A stretch of 64,000 nucleotides of DNA from positions 1-64,000 of the forward strand of contig JAGRJD010000023.1 in NCBI GenBank assembly GCA_020442915.1, in the 5' to 3' direction. Source of the stretch: Thiothrix sp. (lineage in GTDB: Bacteria; Pseudomonadota; Gammaproteobacteria; Thiotrichales; Thiotrichaceae). The notes under the pieces were generated by a model. The model searched no databases, had not been told where the DNA came from, and worked only from the letters and a program-made list of their open reading frames with translations. This document shows positions 61,868 through 64,000 of this stretch, in pieces (the stretch's first letter is position 1; each line of letters opens with the position of its first letter). A program made the translations under genes and the position numbers.

Positions 61868-62902
61868 ATGCGCGTACTTGTTACCGGTGCTGCCGGATTC
61901 ATTGGCATGCACACGGCCCTGCGTCTGCTGGCGCGGGGTGATGAAGTGGTCGGACTGGACAATCTGAATGATTATTATGCGGTTTCCCTGAAGCAGGACC
62001 GGCTGAAACACATCGAAACCCTGTTTCCCGACCAGGCTGCGGATGAGCGTTACCGCTTTGTCAGACTGGATCTGGCGGATCAGGCCGGGATGCAGCAGCT
62101 GTTTGCCGGACAGGGTTTTGATGCCGTGATCAATCTGGCCGCTCAGGCCGGCGTGCGCTATTCGATCGAAAACCCGCTGGCCTACATCAACAGCAATATC
62201 ACCGGTTTTGCCCATGTGCTTGAGGGATGCCGGCACCATGGAATCAAACATCTGGTCTATGCTTCCTCCAGTTCGGTCTACGGGGCCAACCAGTCCATGC
62301 CCTTTTCCGTGCATGACAATGTCGATCATCCGCTTTCACTGTATGCGGCTTCAAAGAAGTCCAACGAACTGATGGCCCATACCTATTCCCACCTTTACCA
62401 GCTGCCGACCACCGGCCTGCGTTTTTTCACCGTGTATGGTCCCTGGGGGCGGCCTGACATGGCGTTGTTTCTGTTTACCCGTGCCATTCTGGCCGGTGAA
62501 AAGCTCAATGTGTTCAATTATGGCCGACATAAGCGCGATTTTACCTATATTGATGACATCACAGAGGGGATAATACGGGTATTGGACCGTCCGGCAGCAG
62601 GCAACCCCCTTTGGGACGGAAATCATCCTGATCCGGGAACCAGCAGGGCTCCATGGCGCGTCTACAATATAGGGAACCAACGCCCGGTCGAGTTGATGGA
62701 TTACATTGCTGCCATCGAAAACGCTCTGGGAAAAAAGGCTGCAATGAATCTGCTTCCCCTGCAGCCCGGTGATGTTCCGGATACCTTTGCCGATGTCGAG
62801 GCACTGGTTGAGGATACGGGTTACCGGCCATCCATGTCAGTTGAAGATGGCATCAGCCGGTTTGTTGAGTGGTATCGTGGTTACTATGGTACCGAGTGCT
62901 GA
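61868..62902 (+). CDS. NAD-dependent epimerase, probable UDP-glucuronate 4-epimerase
   Basis: Sugar-nucleotide epimerase of the extended SDR family, 344 residues. The NAD-binding motif is [34 protein letters not shown] and [20 protein letters not shown] follow; catalytic SSSSVYG and [10 protein letters not shown] (YxxxK) are present. [20 protein letters not shown] and [20 protein letters not shown] match UDP-glucuronate/GalA 4-epimerases used for capsule or O-antigen. It begins 43 bases after purC. Confidence 0.93.
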   Translation: MRVLVTGAAGFIGMHTALRLLARGDEVVGLDNLNDYYAVSLKQDRLKHIETLFPDQAADERYRFVRLDLADQAGMQQLFAGQGFDAVINLAAQAGVRYSIENPLAYINSNITGFAHVLEGCRHHGIKHLVYASSSSVYGANQSMPFSVHDNVDHPLSLYAASKKSNELMAHTYSHLYQLPTTGLRFFTVYGPWGRPDMALFLFTRAILAGEKLNVFNYGRHKRDFTYIDDITEGIIRVLDRPAAGNPLWDGNHPDPGTSRAPWRVYNIGNQRPVELMDYIAAIENALGKKAAMNLLPLQPGDVPDTFADVEALVEDTGYRPSMSVEDGISRFVEWYRGYYGTEC

Positions 62903-62917
62903 ATTTCCAGGAAGGTT

Positions 62918-64000
62918 ATGCAAAAGCTGAAGCAACAACAACTGTTTGACCGGGTATTTGAAAAACTGCCTGATCATGTCACCCTGCTGCTGATCATTGT
63001 CAGTGGTTTCCTGCTCGCGCGGCTGACCTGGACCCTGTTTCCGGCTGATCCCGGTATCACCGAATCCCCGATGAGCATGGCGGATACGGGGGTGACGGTC
63101 ATTCCGGCCCATGCACGGGCCGCCGACATCGGCCAGGAAATAGCAAACCTGCATCTGCTCGGGGTTTACAAGCCGCCTCCCAAGGAGCAACCCAAGCCAC
63201 CGCCGGCTCCGGTTGCCGCAAAGCCGGCTCCGGCTCCGCCACCGCCCAAACCCCGGACACCGATCAAACTGGTGGGTGTGTATTCCCTGCCCGGCAAAGC
63301 GGGGGTTGCACTGGTGGATATTCAGGGCAACCAGTCCGTGATCGGTATCGGTGAAAACATTGGTGACTCGGGGGCTGTGCTGAGCAGGGTTTATGACAAT
63401 CAGGTCGACATCACCTGGAAAGAAGGGGATCAGGAAACCCTGAGCATGCCACGCCTTGAAACTTCTTCTCAGGGAGCCATCATCGTCGAGATTCCGGAAA
63501 TGCCACCGGATCCGGTCTATGAGCCGATACCGGATCCGACACTGGATCAGTCTGTGACTGGTGATCAGCAGCAGGATGTCCCTGTTGACCCGGGAGTACA
63601 GCCTCCTGCTGATGAGGCGGTACCAGGTCTGCCAGTGCCGGGTTTACCCTTGCCACCGGATGCACCACGCCCCGGCCTGCCCATATCGGGCCAGGCACAA
63701 CCCGGATTGCCCGTGGCCACGCTGGGTACACAAGGGAGCAACGTGGCATCGCAACAGACCCGTTCTGGTGGTGCTGGTGCGGCGGCACAGGCGATTTCAG
63801 CCGGAGGCCGCCCCGGTCGCGAAAACAATGTCACGCTGGGCGCATTTCGGGAACAGGTCATGGAAAACAATCTTAACCTGCTCAAGGTCGTGCGTCCTTC
63901 GCCGGCGCGTGAAAATGGTCAGCTGATCGGGTTCCGCATCCGTCCCGGCAGCAACCGGGTCCTGTTTCAGCAGACCGGGCTGCGATCCGGTGATATTGTG
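62918..64000 (+). CDS. gspC: Type II secretion protein GspC, cut by window end
   Basis: Inner-membrane protein linking the type II secretion platform to the outer-membrane secretin. One helix (about residues 24-40) is followed by a proline-rich linker (KPPPAPVAAKPAPAPPPPKP), the HR domain (KLVGVYSLPGKAGVALVDIQ, GIGENIGDSGAVLSRVYDNQ), a long Pro/Gly/Ala linker (about 195-300) and the beginning of a PDZ domain (NLLKVVRPSPARENGQLIGF, VLFQQTGLRSGDIV). 361 codons are seen. The second linker is longer than usual. gspD should follow. Confidence 0.93.
   Translation, partial: MQKLKQQQLFDRVFEKLPDHVTLLLIIVSGFLLARLTWTLFPADPGITESPMSMADTGVTVIPAHARAADIGQEIANLHLLGVYKPPPKEQPKPPPAPVAAKPAPAPPPPKPRTPIKLVGVYSLPGKAGVALVDIQGNQSVIGIGENIGDSGAVLSRVYDNQVDITWKEGDQETLSMPRLETSSQGAIIVEIPEMPPDPVYEPIPDPTLDQSVTGDQQQDVPVDPGVQPPADEAVPGLPVPGLPLPPDAPRPGLPISGQAQPGLPVATLGTQGSNVASQQTRSGGAGAAAQAISAGGRPGRENNVTLGAFREQVMENNLNLLKVVRPSPARENGQLIGFRIRPGSNRVLFQQTGLRSGDIV

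Overview
The window looks like chromosomal DNA of a free-living, non-enteric gammaproteobacterium. The grounds are an NtrB/NtrC plus GlnA nitrogen circuit with sigma-54 promoters, a Pseudomonas-style homoserine kinase beside a DUF2782 gene, a class I PHA synthase, two TRAP transporters, a FimV-type N-terminal domain and a type II secretion GspC at the right edge. I cannot name the genus. No rRNA, tRNA, CRISPR array, insertion sequence or prophage was seen.

Layout. 1-1.5 kb: end of a leftward Na+/solute symporter operon with its DUF4212 partner. 1.7-7.4 kb: nitrogen control (ntrB-ntrC, an unrecognised glycine-rich protein, glnA) with readable sigma-54 promoters and NtrC sites. 7.4-16 kb: mostly leftward housekeeping genes (CDF metal pump, TusA-like protein, homoserine kinase, LOG, BolA, Dtd, prolyl aminopeptidase, PPK2, ClC channel). 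16-24.8 kb: orphan cytochrome P450, IalB-like protein, DUF1501/DUF1800 pair, YbiT-type ABC-F, DUF2330 plus RnfD-like pair. 24.9-28.3 kb: first TRAP transporter (dctPQM) under an apparent sigma-54 promoter with two upstream palindromes. 28.4-38.6 kb: LemA plus GIDE-like protein, LysE exporter, class V aminotransferase, RecQ, SSS transporter with a structured leader, lipoprotein, biotin-dependent carboxylase subunit, racemase.

38.7-46.9 kb is the most coherent accessory unit. A leftward operon encodes a LigM/DesA-like tetrahydrofolate-dependent demethylase, MetF, FolD, PurU and a complete TRAP transporter, with a divergent LysR regulator and a 19-bp perfect palindrome between them. Read together it is a self-contained import, demethylate, oxidise-methyl-to-formate pathway that recycles its tetrahydrofolate; the substrate is unknown.

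46.9-52 kb: two unrecognised proteins, a metallo-beta-lactamase-fold hydrolase, PHA synthase and a thioesterase. 52-55.6 kb: a cluster of small membrane proteins around a LexA whose promoter carries three copies of a direct repeat TTCG-N7-TTCG instead of the usual gammaproteobacterial CTGT-N8-ACAG box. 55.7-64 kb: FimV-like protein, a noncoding stretch with several DnaA boxes, PfkB-family (adenosine) kinase, methyltransferase, purK-purE, purC, a sugar-nucleotide epimerase and gspC, which runs off the window.

Functions rest on reading conserved motifs and recalled family resemblance; no database search was possible.
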